64,000 nucleotides of DNA from an uncultured Flavobacteriales bacterium (lineage in GTDB: Bacteria; Bacteroidota; Bacteroidia; Flavobacteriales_D; Sanyastnellaceae): the NCBI GenBank assembly GCA_938074325.1, contig CALJFZ010000017.1, forward strand, positions 117,219-181,218, given 5' to 3'. Shown one piece after another: positions 17,334 through 25,092 of this stretch. Position numbers and translations under genes: made by a program. Below the pieces are notes generated by a model that was given only the letters and a program-made list of their open reading frames with translations, searched no databases and was not told the DNA's origin. Positions within the stretch are counted from its first letter, which is position 1, and the number at the start of each line of letters is the position of its first letter.

Positions 17334-18329
17334 GTGCAGTGGTTTGAAAAATCCCTCGAGGCTTTGTCCGGAGATGAAGTCTTCGCCGTGATGCGGCTTC
17401 GCTCGGAAGTATTCGTCGTCGAACAGGACTGCGTCTACCTTGATTTGGACGATAAGGACGCTCATTCGCTGCACCTCTTTGCTCGAGGCCAGGATGCAAA
17501 ACCGGGAACCCCAGCCCGGGCAGTGGTGCGGTTGGTTCCGCCCGGGATTTCGTACGAAGAACCTAGCATAGGGCGCGTCGCCATCGACATGGAGGCCCGA
17601 GGCAGTGGGTTAGGACAGGAGTTGATGGAGCGTGCCGTGCGCGCCTGCCACCGGCACTGGCCCGGACAGGGAATCCGTATTTCTGCGCAAGAATACCTCA
17701 TCGGGTTTTACAACCGATTGGGGTTTGAAACAGTGGGTGAAGGGTACCTCGAAGATGGCATTCCTCATATCCAGATGCATCGGCCTTGGCGTGGAATTTC
17801 GGATTGGAAAGAATTGCACCTGCAAGCAGTTCTCGAATGCCAGCGCATCTTGGAGGCGTTGCCAGAGGAAGCTCTACAGGGAACAAAGGCCCATTGGGGA
17901 GGGCTGCAAGTAATTGAGCATTTGATGCGTTCAGAAGGAGGAACTTGGGGGTATCTGAAAAAGAAGGGCCAGGGAGACCCACGCGAATTGCCAGCTGCGG
18001 GCCTGGAATCGGATGAACGGGGTTGGAAATTGGTCAGCGCCCTCATCTCAGATGCCCAATGGATGGATCCCACTCCGGGTGCGCTGTTGACACCGGAACC
18101 CTCGTCGAACACAAACGTTCAAGAAGCGATGGACCAATGGCGAAGCGCCTTGAGCCGAGCATACGGAGGACTGGAAGAGGTGTTTGCACAAACGGATTGG
18201 TGGAAGGTTGAGGTGTTCAATCATCCCATGGCAGGACGATTGTCCCTCCAGGACACCCTCGCATTTAGTGTGGCACATGTTCGCCACCACGTGCACCAAT
18301 TGAATCGCATAGCGGCTGGTCGGTCATGA
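17334..18329 (+). CDS. ElaA-like GNAT acetyltransferase fused to a DinB-like domain
   Basis: 331-aa protein with two parts in one uninterrupted frame. Residues about 1-150 are an ElaA-type GNAT domain: RLRSEVFVVEQ near the start, the acetyl-CoA loop ARGSGLGQEL, then FYNRLGF and GIPHIQM. Residues about 160-331 resemble the DinB/YfiT four-helix fold, with possible metal histidines in VIEHLMRSE and in the C-terminal AHVRHHVHQLNRI. The GTG at 17334 fits where ElaA proteins begin (VQWFEKSLE); no ATG suits. The functions of both domains are unknown in detail (N-acetyl transfer; possibly thiol-dependent). Its stop overlaps the next glycosyltransferase by 4 bp. Confidence 0.8.
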   Translation: MQWFEKSLEALSGDEVFAVMRLRSEVFVVEQDCVYLDLDDKDAHSLHLFARGQDAKPGTPARAVVRLVPPGISYEEPSIGRVAIDMEARGSGLGQELMERAVRACHRHWPGQGIRISAQEYLIGFYNRLGFETVGEGYLEDGIPHIQMHRPWRGISDWKELHLQAVLECQRILEALPEEALQGTKAHWGGLQVIEHLMRSEGGTWGYLKKKGQGDPRELPAAGLESDERGWKLVSALISDAQWMDPTPGALLTPEPSSNTNVQEAMDQWRSALSRAYGGLEEVFAQTDWWKVEVFNHPMAGRLSLQDTLAFSVAHVRHHVHQLNRIAAGRS

Positions 18330-19363
18330 TTTCGGTCGTCATTCCTTGCCTCAATGAGGCGCCCTACATCGATGCTACTCTGCGCAGTTTGACGGTGCAA
18401 AAAGACCCAGGCATGCCTTGGGAAGTCATCGTGGCAGACGGTGGAAGCACGGACGGTACGCGTGAGAAACTGGAAGCGTGGTCCGCAAAAGAAAGCGCAA
18501 TTCGGTGGATTGATAACCCCCAAAAAACCACTCCACATGCATTGAATGCAGGCATAGAGACCGCCCGCGGCGAACTGGTAGCCATCTTGGGAGCCCATGC
18601 CGAAGTCGCTGAGGATTGGTTGTGCAGGAATGTGCGCGCCATGGAGGCCCACCCTGAATCAGGTTGCGTGGGAGGTGTGGTCGAGCAAGTGCACGGAACA
18701 CCAACTTCGCAGCGGATTGGTGCGGCCATGAGCACGCCCTTCGGGGTGGGCGACGCAAAGTTTAGAACCGGAGGGGGCGCAGGCCATGTAGACACCGTTG
18801 CATTTGGTGCGTATCGGAGGGAAGTATTTGATGAAATCGGTTTGTTCGATGCAGCTCTGACGCGCAACCAAGACGATGAATTCAATTTCCGGTTGGTCAA
18901 CTCCGGCTGGCGCATTTGGTTTGATCCCCGCATTCGCAGCCAATACCATGTGCGTTCTACGTACCGCAACTTGATTCGTCAATATTTCCAGTATGGGTAC
19001 TGGAAGGTGTTTGTCAATCAAAAGCACCGAACGGTCACAACGTGGAGGCAAGTTGTTCCGGCCGTTTACCTTTTAATTCTAGCCATTGCATCGTTGTGCT
19101 GGGGCATGGAATACCTCGGGTCCTGGCACCCTATGTGGAATGGTTTTGGTGCATCGATTTTCACTTCGGCTCTTTTTTTGTGGGGGGTGGTAGGTACGGG
19201 TTCTGCCATTGCATCAGCTTCCTCGTATCGGGACGTACCAGGAATTTTACGCGCTTTTGCGATGATTCATGTCGGATATGGTGCCGGTTATTGGAAAGGC
19301 ATTCTCGACTTTTTGGTTCTCCGACGGCAGCCGGCCTCGGCCCATTCCGATCTCACGCGATGA
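18326..19363 (+). CDS. Family 2 glycosyltransferase with C-terminal membrane segments
   Basis: 345-aa inverting glycosyltransferase. The GT-A nucleotide-binding core is visible in MISVVIPCLNEAPYI, VIVADGGSTDGT (Asp-rich binding loop) and the acceptor-side NQDDEFNFRL (an ED-type catalytic patch) near residues 190-200. Two or three hydrophobic helices follow (about 235-330), suggesting it works at the inner membrane, probably building an extracellular polysaccharide. Start ATG overlaps the ElaA-DinB gene by 4 bp and its stop overlaps the next gene by 4 bp, so the three are translationally coupled. Confidence 0.9.
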   Translation: MISVVIPCLNEAPYIDATLRSLTVQKDPGMPWEVIVADGGSTDGTREKLEAWSAKESAIRWIDNPQKTTPHALNAGIETARGELVAILGAHAEVAEDWLCRNVRAMEAHPESGCVGGVVEQVHGTPTSQRIGAAMSTPFGVGDAKFRTGGGAGHVDTVAFGAYRREVFDEIGLFDAALTRNQDDEFNFRLVNSGWRIWFDPRIRSQYHVRSTYRNLIRQYFQYGYWKVFVNQKHRTVTTWRQVVPAVYLLILAIASLCWGMEYLGSWHPMWNGFGASIFTSALFLWGVVGTGSAIASASSYRDVPGILRAFAMIHVGYGAGYWKGILDFLVLRRQPASAHSDLTR

Positions 19364-20610
19364 GCAAATTCAGGAACACTTTGCTCAAAGCCATGCCGGC
19401 GTTCGTCGCTGGAACCATGACGTGGAATCCAAGGTGGAGCTCGCTGACATTGTTGGTGTGGGGGCTGGTCGTAGTTGGAGATGCGTTGGCGGAAAACTGG
19501 CCCGGTCCCCCAAGGCCCAAATCTGACCGCAAACCGCTGCCTACTGCTTTTCTGTGGTTTGCCGGAGGAAGTGGGCTGGTGTATGCCTTGCTGGCATTGG
19601 GGTTGTTGTGGACAGAAAATGCCGAATCAGGTTGGTTTGCATTGGAGGTCAAGGCGAGCATGGTTTTGCTGCCGAGCTTGTGTGCGTACCAATGGCATCG
19701 GCTGGGCAATGAAGCGTTTCGTTGGTTGCCCCATGCACTGCTCGCGGGCCTCATTGTATTCATGGTGTGGCGAATTGGATATGCCACCGCCTCGGGCGAT
19801 CCGACCGCTTGGCGTTACGATGGCCTTGCTGGACCGTTTCACCCCACGTATATGGGACTGTATCTCCTGCTGGTCGCTTGGTTGATGACGTATGAGCGAA
19901 GGTGGCACGGGTTTGTCCTCGCCTTTGCGGGCCTGTTTGTGGGCTTACTGGCTTCAAAAGCGGCATGGCTCGTTGTTGGTACGATGTGGTTTGCAGAGGG
20001 TGCCCGAAGGTGTGTTGGACGACGGCCTGGAGGTATGGCCATGATTTTGAGCGTGGGTTTCCTTTGCGCAGGGGCTTGGTGGGGGGATGGCGGCCGCTGG
20101 AGTGAATTTGCGGGCCACCTCAATGCCCCATCCAAGCCGGTGACGCATGTGGAGAGCCAGCTGCCTCAAGAGCAGTCGGGGTCGCAACACATAACTCAGA
20201 CAAAACGAAAAAGCGGTTCAACCGCTGGTCGCCTTCAAGCATGGGAAGCTTCCATGGCCGTGGTTTTCGCCTCGCCATTCGGAGTGGGAACCGGTGACGT
20301 GACAGATGCGATGTGCGATGCTTACCGAGTGCAGGGGGCAGATTATGCCCTAAAGAAACGCATGAACCCACACAGCGTTTGGTTGCAAATGGCGGTCAGT
20401 CACGGTTGGCTTGGACTGCTGGTCATGCTCATGTGGTGGATGGGCACCTTGTATCTAGCCTACCAGAAAGAGAACATCCTGTTGCTTGTATGGTCCATTG
20501 GGTGGGTATTGAATGGAACCATTGAGAGTCTGCTCGAACTTCAGCAAGGAGTTGTGCCTACGTTGCTGCTAGGTTGCGCGTTTGCACTGTTGCCCAAAGG
20601 CAAAAGTTGA
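19360..20610 (+). CDS. O-antigen ligase/Wzy-like polymerase
   Basis: 416-aa inner-membrane protein with about ten hydrophobic helices. A large periplasmic loop (about 225-330) carries the family signature MNPHSVWLQMAVSHGWLGLL near residues 333-352, as in O-antigen ligase and polymerase (Wzy_C) proteins. It would join or polymerise lipid-linked glycans on the periplasmic face. The start at 19360 overlaps the preceding glycosyltransferase stop (ATGA); an open extension upstream only reads through that gene in another frame. It converges on pyrG with a 17-bp gap and no hairpin. Confidence 0.88.
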   Translation: MSKFRNTLLKAMPAFVAGTMTWNPRWSSLTLLVWGLVVVGDALAENWPGPPRPKSDRKPLPTAFLWFAGGSGLVYALLALGLLWTENAESGWFALEVKASMVLLPSLCAYQWHRLGNEAFRWLPHALLAGLIVFMVWRIGYATASGDPTAWRYDGLAGPFHPTYMGLYLLLVAWLMTYERRWHGFVLAFAGLFVGLLASKAAWLVVGTMWFAEGARRCVGRRPGGMAMILSVGFLCAGAWWGDGGRWSEFAGHLNAPSKPVTHVESQLPQEQSGSQHITQTKRKSGSTAGRLQAWEASMAVVFASPFGVGTGDVTDAMCDAYRVQGADYALKKRMNPHSVWLQMAVSHGWLGLLVMLMWWMGTLYLAYQKENILLLVWSIGWVLNGTIESLLELQQGVVPTLLLGCAFALLPKGKS

Positions 20611-20627
20611 GCAATGCCAGGGTGCGG

Positions 20628-22322
20628 TCAGTGGTTCACCCGCTCAACCCCTTCAGAGGCCTGCTTTGAGCTTTGCGCCAAAGCTGCGCGAACGAAGGAA
20701 CTGAACAACGGATGCGGCTCCTCGACGGTGCTCGAGTATTCGGGGTGGAATTGAGAAGCCACGAAATACGGATGGTCGGGAATCTCAACAATTTCGACCA
20801 ATCCTGAGTCGGGGTTTTGTCCGGTGGCGATCATCCCATTGGATTCAAATTGCTCGAGGTAGGCATTGTTGAATTCATACCGGTGACGGTGGCGTTCATC
20901 AATGTGCGCAGCTCCGTATGCTCGGTGGGCCTGGCTGTTCTCGAGTAAATCGCAGGGATATGCACCCAACCGCATCGTGCCCCCCATGTTTTGAATGCTT
21001 TTTTGCTCCGCCATCAAATCAATGACCGGGTGCGGGGTGTACTCCTTTATTTCCGTTGAGTGAGCATCGGTGAGCCCAATGACATTGCGGGCAAATTCGA
21101 TGACAGCGCACTGCATTCCAAGGCATATGCCGAAGAAAGGGATGCCATGTGTACGGGCGTATTGAATCGTTTCAATCTTGCCATCGACCCCTCGAGAACC
21201 AAATCCTGGTGCCACGATGATGCCGTCCAATCCGTCCAATTTGGCAGACGCGGTTTTTGAGGAAATCGTCTCGCTGTGAATCCAATCGACCTGCACGTCG
21301 ACTTCGGCATGGGCACCGGCATGGATCAACGCTTCAGCGATGGACTTGTAGCTGTCCTTGAGTTCAACGTATTTACCGACCAACCCCACCTTGATGGTGG
21401 ATTTTGGGTTTTTATGCTGGGATAAGAAGCGCTTCCACGTGGAGAGGTCAGGTGCTTGTGCATCTGCATCCATGCCCAATTTGGTCAGGACGACTTGATC
21501 CAACTGCTCTTCCATCATCAACAACGGCACATCGTAAATGGTGTCGGCGTCGATGCTTTGGATGACGGCATTCGAAGCGACGTTGCAAAAACGCGCCACC
21601 TTGGTGCGAACCGAATCGGTGAGTTCGTGCTCTGTTCGGCACACGAGGATATCCGGTTGGACGCCAAATTCCAGCAACTGCTTAACGGAGTGCTGGGTTG
21701 GTTTTGTCTTCAATTCACCGGCTGCCGCCAAGTAAGGAATCAAGGTGAGGTGAACGACGAGTGTCTCCTCCGGGCATTCCCACTTCATCTGACGGACCGC
21801 CTCGATGTACGGCAAGGATTCGATGTCCCCAACTGTGCCACCGATTTCGGTGATGACGAAGTCGTAATTGGATTCAGCACCGAGAATCTGAACACATCGT
21901 TTGATTTCATCGGTGATGTGCGGAATGATTTGCACGGTCTTGCCCAGGTATTCTCCTCGGCGTTCTTTATCGATGACCGATTGGTAAATGCGGCCGGTGG
22001 TGATGTTGTTGGCTTGGGTGGTTTGAACGTTTAGGAATCGTTCATAATGTCCCAAGTCCAAATCTGTCTCTGCACCGTCGACCGTGACATAGCATTCGCC
22101 GTGTTCATACGGGTTCAAGGTCCCGGGGTCTACGTTGATGTACGGGTCGAGCTTTTGAATGGTCACGGAGTAACCGCGGGCCTGGAGCAGTTTAGCCAAA
22201 GAGGCGCTGACAATGCCTTTGCCCAAGCTGGAACTCACACCGCCTGTGACAAAAATGTAGCGGCTGTTGCGCACCGTTTCAGGCAGCGAATTGGAGGAGG
22301 CAGTAGAGTTCGATTGAGGCAT
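20628..22322 (-). CDS. pyrG: CTP synthase
   Basis: Makes CTP from UTP, ATP and glutamine; 564 aa. The synthetase domain begins with YIFVTGGVSSSLGKG (about 22-36) and contains KLDPYINVDPGTLNPYEHGE-type UTP and Mg sites. The C-terminal glutaminase has the nucleophile in GICLGMQ (C400) and the His-Glu pair in FHPEYS (about H526, E528). I chose the ATG at 22322. A TTG codon at 22349 extends the frame by nine residues, but it lies inside the TAACTTTG promoter box, so it cannot be the start if that box is real. Confidence 0.97.
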   Translation of the reverse strand: MPQSNSTASSNSLPETVRNSRYIFVTGGVSSSLGKGIVSASLAKLLQARGYSVTIQKLDPYINVDPGTLNPYEHGECYVTVDGAETDLDLGHYERFLNVQTTQANNITTGRIYQSVIDKERRGEYLGKTVQIIPHITDEIKRCVQILGAESNYDFVITEIGGTVGDIESLPYIEAVRQMKWECPEETLVVHLTLIPYLAAAGELKTKPTQHSVKQLLEFGVQPDILVCRTEHELTDSVRTKVARFCNVASNAVIQSIDADTIYDVPLLMMEEQLDQVVLTKLGMDADAQAPDLSTWKRFLSQHKNPKSTIKVGLVGKYVELKDSYKSIAEALIHAGAHAEVDVQVDWIHSETISSKTASAKLDGLDGIIVAPGFGSRGVDGKIETIQYARTHGIPFFGICLGMQCAVIEFARNVIGLTDAHSTEIKEYTPHPVIDLMAEQKSIQNMGGTMRLGAYPCDLLENSQAHRAYGAAHIDERHRHRYEFNNAYLEQFESNGMIATGQNPDSGLVEIVEIPDHPYFVASQFHPEYSSTVEEPHPLFSSFVRAALAQSSKQASEGVERVNH

Positions 22323-22346
22323 GGTCCCGTATATGAATACGGGATT

Positions 22347-22354
22347 CAAAGTTA
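22347..22354 (-). promoter_or_regulatory. -7 box of pyrG
   Basis: Leftward TAACTTTG, an exact TAnnTTTG match, 24 bases before the pyrG ATG. It lies about 65 bp after the end of the AI-2E-family gene. No -33 element is clear. Confidence 0.5.
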
Positions 22355-22418
22355 GGGCGAAATCTCGGGGCAGGCACCGCTGTGAACAACTTTTAAGCGG
22401 CCAGGTGTTTCCACCGGT

Positions 22419-23516
22419 CTATTTAAGGTTCTGGGTCAGACGATCGATGACTTTGAAACCACTGAACAGTTCTTGGGCCACAATGCGGAACAGGGTGTAG
22501 GCCGGTACGGCCAGGATCATGCCGAGGACGCCGGCCGCAGTTCCGGCAATGCTGATGACGATAAAAATTTCCAGCGGGTGTGCGTGCACGCGGTTGGCGA
22601 AAATCACCGGCTGGGTGAAAAAGTTGTCGACCAATTGCGCTACACCAAAAATCGCAAGTGTGGCCCAAATCATCGAGTCCGGCGCAGACAATGCACTGCT
22701 GCCGCCCAAGGCAACCAGAACGACCCCGAAAGCCGTGCCCGCCAGCGGTCCGAGGTAGGGGACCAAATTGCACAGCCCCGCGAGGAAGCCGATCAAAAAG
22801 GCATGCTCCGCGCCGATCATTTCCAAACCGGCAGTCACGATGGCCGTGATGATGGATACCTGAATGACCAAGCCGCCAAAATACCGGGTGAGCAATTGGC
22901 TGGTTCGTTCCATGATGGACTGCACCTTTGGCATCAATTCATCGGGTGTTATGGCCTCGATCATGTTCTTGAACAGCGCACCGTCTTTCAGGAAAAAGAA
23001 GGTCATGAAGACAAGTGAGAAAATGCCAAACATCAAACTTCCCAAAGAAGCCAGTAGACCGCTGATGGACGCGCCCAACTGCTCAAAGCGCAAAGAGTCT
23101 TGAATCTGTTCGAAGACAAACGCGCTGTTTGAGCGCTCGTCGCCACTGAAATTAAATGCCCCCAAGTTGTTGTCCAGCCATTGCATGCCTGCACCAGCTG
23201 CCGTTTCGATCTGCTCCAAGTTCACGGTCTGAAGCGCTTGAGCTTGTTCATTGACGAGCGGTGCAAACAACCGAATGACTCCGGTCGCCGTGCCAAACAA
23301 AACGACCAAGGTCAATGCGGCACTCGCTGCAGTAGGGAAGGACTTTCCGCGGAATTGGATGCGGCTCATGAGCAGCACCAATGGGCGCCCGATGAAACTG
23401 ATGGCGACGGAGACCAAAAGCAGACCGACCAGGCTTTTGAATTTCCAAATGCCAATGGCCAAGGCGAGAAAGCCGAGGAGGCCAATCCAATTGCGTAAGG
23501 AGAAGTTGCGAAGCAT
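22419..23516 (-). CDS. AI-2E family transporter (YdiK/PerM-like)
   Basis: 365-aa inner-membrane protein with about eight transmembrane helices and the family's central soluble-looking region (about 75-190). The C-terminal part has the characteristic glycine- and proline-rich signature GLCNLVPYLGPLAGT (about 243-257) and an IAGTAAGVLGMILAVP helix near residues 322-340. Members are permeases of uncertain substrate; the AI-2 name comes from one relative and should not be taken literally. It is divergent from the DtxR gene across 83 bp and upstream of pyrG on the same strand. Confidence 0.9.
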   Translation of the reverse strand: MLRNFSLRNWIGLLGFLALAIGIWKFKSLVGLLLVSVAISFIGRPLVLLMSRIQFRGKSFPTAASAALTLVVLFGTATGVIRLFAPLVNEQAQALQTVNLEQIETAAGAGMQWLDNNLGAFNFSGDERSNSAFVFEQIQDSLRFEQLGASISGLLASLGSLMFGIFSLVFMTFFFLKDGALFKNMIEAITPDELMPKVQSIMERTSQLLTRYFGGLVIQVSIITAIVTAGLEMIGAEHAFLIGFLAGLCNLVPYLGPLAGTAFGVVLVALGGSSALSAPDSMIWATLAIFGVAQLVDNFFTQPVIFANRVHAHPLEIFIVISIAGTAAGVLGMILAVPAYTLFRIVAQELFSGFKVIDRLTQNLK

Positions 23517-23531
23517 CGAAGGGCGTTTGTG

Positions 23532-23539
23532 TAAAAATA
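23532..23539 (-). promoter_or_regulatory. Weak candidate -7 box for the AI-2E-family gene
   Basis: Leftward TATTTTTA, one mismatch (final A) from TAnnTTTG, 15 bases before the ATG. The same octamer is seen before the secreted repeat protein at 27456-27463. Suggestive only. Confidence 0.25.
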
Positions 23540-23562
23540 CGCAGAGTAGGCCACTGTCTGTT

Positions 23563-23578
23563 TTTAGTCGAGACTAAA
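23563..23578. promoter_or_regulatory. Predicted DtxR-family operator palindrome
   Basis: Perfect inverted repeat TTTAGTC-GA-GACTAAA, 7-bp arms with a 2-bp centre, at the place where the -33 element of the DtxR promoter would lie. A further TTTAGT half-site follows at 23581-23586. Size, symmetry and position fit autorepression by the DtxR/MntR-type protein encoded just downstream, which would then also control the coupled ZIP gene. Confidence 0.55.
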
Positions 23579-23587
23579 TATTTAGTT

Positions 23588-23595
23588 TACCTTTG
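23588..23595 (+). promoter_or_regulatory. -7 box of the DtxR-ZIP operon, predicted leaderless start
   Basis: TACCTTTG matches TAnnTTTG exactly and sits 4 bases (TGAA) before the ATG at 23600. It is directly downstream of the palindromic operator. Confidence 0.55.
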
Positions 23596-23599
23596 TGAA

Positions 23600-24265
23600 A
23601 TGGAAATTTCGGTCAGTCAAGAAAACTACCTGAAGGCCATTTACAAACTGGCCAGCCGAGAGGGTGTAGCTTCTAACCAAGCCATCGCTTCGGTCCTTGA
23701 ATCAACACCGGCTTCGGTGACCAATATGCTTCGGAAGCTGACCGAAATGGGTTGGATTGACTACGAGGCTTACCGCGGAGCGACCCTTACCGCTGCCGGC
23801 AATAAGCGGGCCTTGGAGCTGGTCAGAAAGCATCGGTTGTGGGAGGTTTTTTTGGTGGAAAAGCTCCAATACGACTGGGATGCGGTTCATCCATTGGCAG
23901 AGGAATTGGAACACATTGGAGGGGAGGAATTGGTCAATCGCTTGGACGCATTTTTGGGGCATCCCCAATACGATCCCCACGGCGACCCCATTCCCGATAG
24001 CGAGGGAAACATTCGGAAAAGACAACACGTCATGGCGGCGAGTGAGTTGAATGTGGGCCAAGACTTTGCAGTGTGCGGGGTCCGCGATAGTTCGAGCTTG
24101 TTTTTGCAACATCTGGACAGGCTGGGCATCGAGTTGGGCAAGCGGTACGCACTCACCGAACGCCTGGAGTTCGACCGAAGCATGGTTTGGCAGGCCGAAT
24201 CAGGTCAGACCACGACGGTTTCACAAGAAGTTGCAAGCAACGTATTAATCCAGCGGGTAAAATGA
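23600..24265 (+). CDS. DtxR/MntR-family metal-dependent repressor
   Basis: 221-aa transcription regulator. A winged-helix DNA-binding domain fills about 1-65 (EISVSQENYLKAIYKL, then SVTNMLRKLTEMGWIDYEAYRG). The dimerisation and metal-binding domain is at about 65-140 (LVRKHRLWEVFL, EELEHIG, HPQYDPHGDPIP, the usual His/Glu/Asp ligands). An SH3/FeoA-like domain follows (about 148-221). With manganese or iron bound, such proteins repress metal-uptake genes. The next gene, a ZIP transporter, overlaps its stop by 4 bp, and a perfect palindrome lies in its promoter, so autoregulated metal control is likely. Whether it senses Mn, Fe or Zn cannot be told. Confidence 0.93.
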   Translation: MEISVSQENYLKAIYKLASREGVASNQAIASVLESTPASVTNMLRKLTEMGWIDYEAYRGATLTAAGNKRALELVRKHRLWEVFLVEKLQYDWDAVHPLAEELEHIGGEELVNRLDAFLGHPQYDPHGDPIPDSEGNIRKRQHVMAASELNVGQDFAVCGVRDSSSLFLQHLDRLGIELGKRYALTERLEFDRSMVWQAESGQTTTVSQEVASNVLIQRVK

Positions 24266-25083
24266 ATGAATTGATGCAATGGATAGGCTCCCTGGGAGCC
24301 GTTGAGGCGGCACTGGTTGCCACGTTATTCACTTGGTTGATGACGGCGCTGGGGGCGAGTTTGGTGTTTGTCTTCAACGACATGCACCGAAAGTGGTTTG
24401 ACAGCATGCTGGGCTTTACCGGCGGCGTCATGGTGGCGGCAAGTTTCTGGTCGCTGCTGTCCCCAGCCATCGACATGTCCCCAGGAGAGGGATTCGTTCG
24501 CGTCATTCCTTCTGCAATCGGTTTCGCGCTGGGGGCGTTGTTCATTTACGGCTTGGATCGATTGACTCCGCACCTGCACATCAACTTCAACAAAGACGAA
24601 GCGGAGGGACCTCAGACGGACTGGCACCGATCTACGTTGTTGGTGCTGGCCATCACCTTGCACAATATCCCGGAGGGACTCGCCGTAGGCGTCTTGTTTG
24701 GTGGAGCGGCGTTGGGGTTGGATGGAGCGTCAGTGGGGGCAGCTGTGGCGTTGGCCATCGGCATTGGCATTCAGAATTTCCCCGAGGGATTTGCCGTGAG
24801 CATGCCGTTGCGCCGACAAGGGGTGAGCGCTGCCCGCTCGCTCTGGTTTGGTCAGTTATCGGCGGTGGTAGAGCCTGTGGCCGCTGTTATTGGCGCCATC
24901 GCTGTCCTGCAAATGCAGGTGATTTTGCCGTATGCCCTCGCCTTTGCAGCCGGAGCGATGATCTACGTGGTGGTGGAGGAGGTCATTCCCGAAACACAGC
25001 GAGACAAATACACCGATTTCGCCACGTTGGGATTCATTGGTGGCTTCCTGGTGATGATGATGCTCGACGTTGGGTTGGGCTAA
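24262..25083 (+). CDS. ZIP family metal transporter (ZupT-like)
   Basis: 273-aa inner-membrane divalent-cation importer. Eight helices are expected; the two metal-site helices are visible as TLHNIPEGLAVGV (about 133-145) and IGIQNFPEGFAVS (about 172-184), the HNxPEG and QNxPEG motifs of ZIP proteins. ATG at 24262 overlaps the regulator's stop (ATGA), so translation is coupled; an in-frame upstream extension reads antisense-like sequence. Zinc, iron and manganese are all carried by relatives; control by a DtxR-type repressor favours Mn or Fe. It converges on the Mpl-like gene with a 9-bp gap. Confidence 0.93.
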   Translation: MNELMQWIGSLGAVEAALVATLFTWLMTALGASLVFVFNDMHRKWFDSMLGFTGGVMVAASFWSLLSPAIDMSPGEGFVRVIPSAIGFALGALFIYGLDRLTPHLHINFNKDEAEGPQTDWHRSTLLVLAITLHNIPEGLAVGVLFGGAALGLDGASVGAAVALAIGIGIQNFPEGFAVSMPLRRQGVSAARSLWFGQLSAVVEPVAAVIGAIAVLQMQVILPYALAFAAGAMIYVVVEEVIPETQRDKYTDFATLGFIGGFLVMMMLDVGLG

Positions 25084-25092
25084 AATCTTCCC

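Noticed and set aside
21456..22034. Rightward 192-codon frame antisense to pyrG
   Set aside because: Lies entirely within pyrG, an essential, clearly conserved gene; typical of shadow frames in GC-rich DNA.
22380..22418. Possible hairpin after the AI-2E-family gene (GGTG-TTTC-CACC)
   Set aside because: Only a 4-bp stem with no T-run; too weak to call a terminator.
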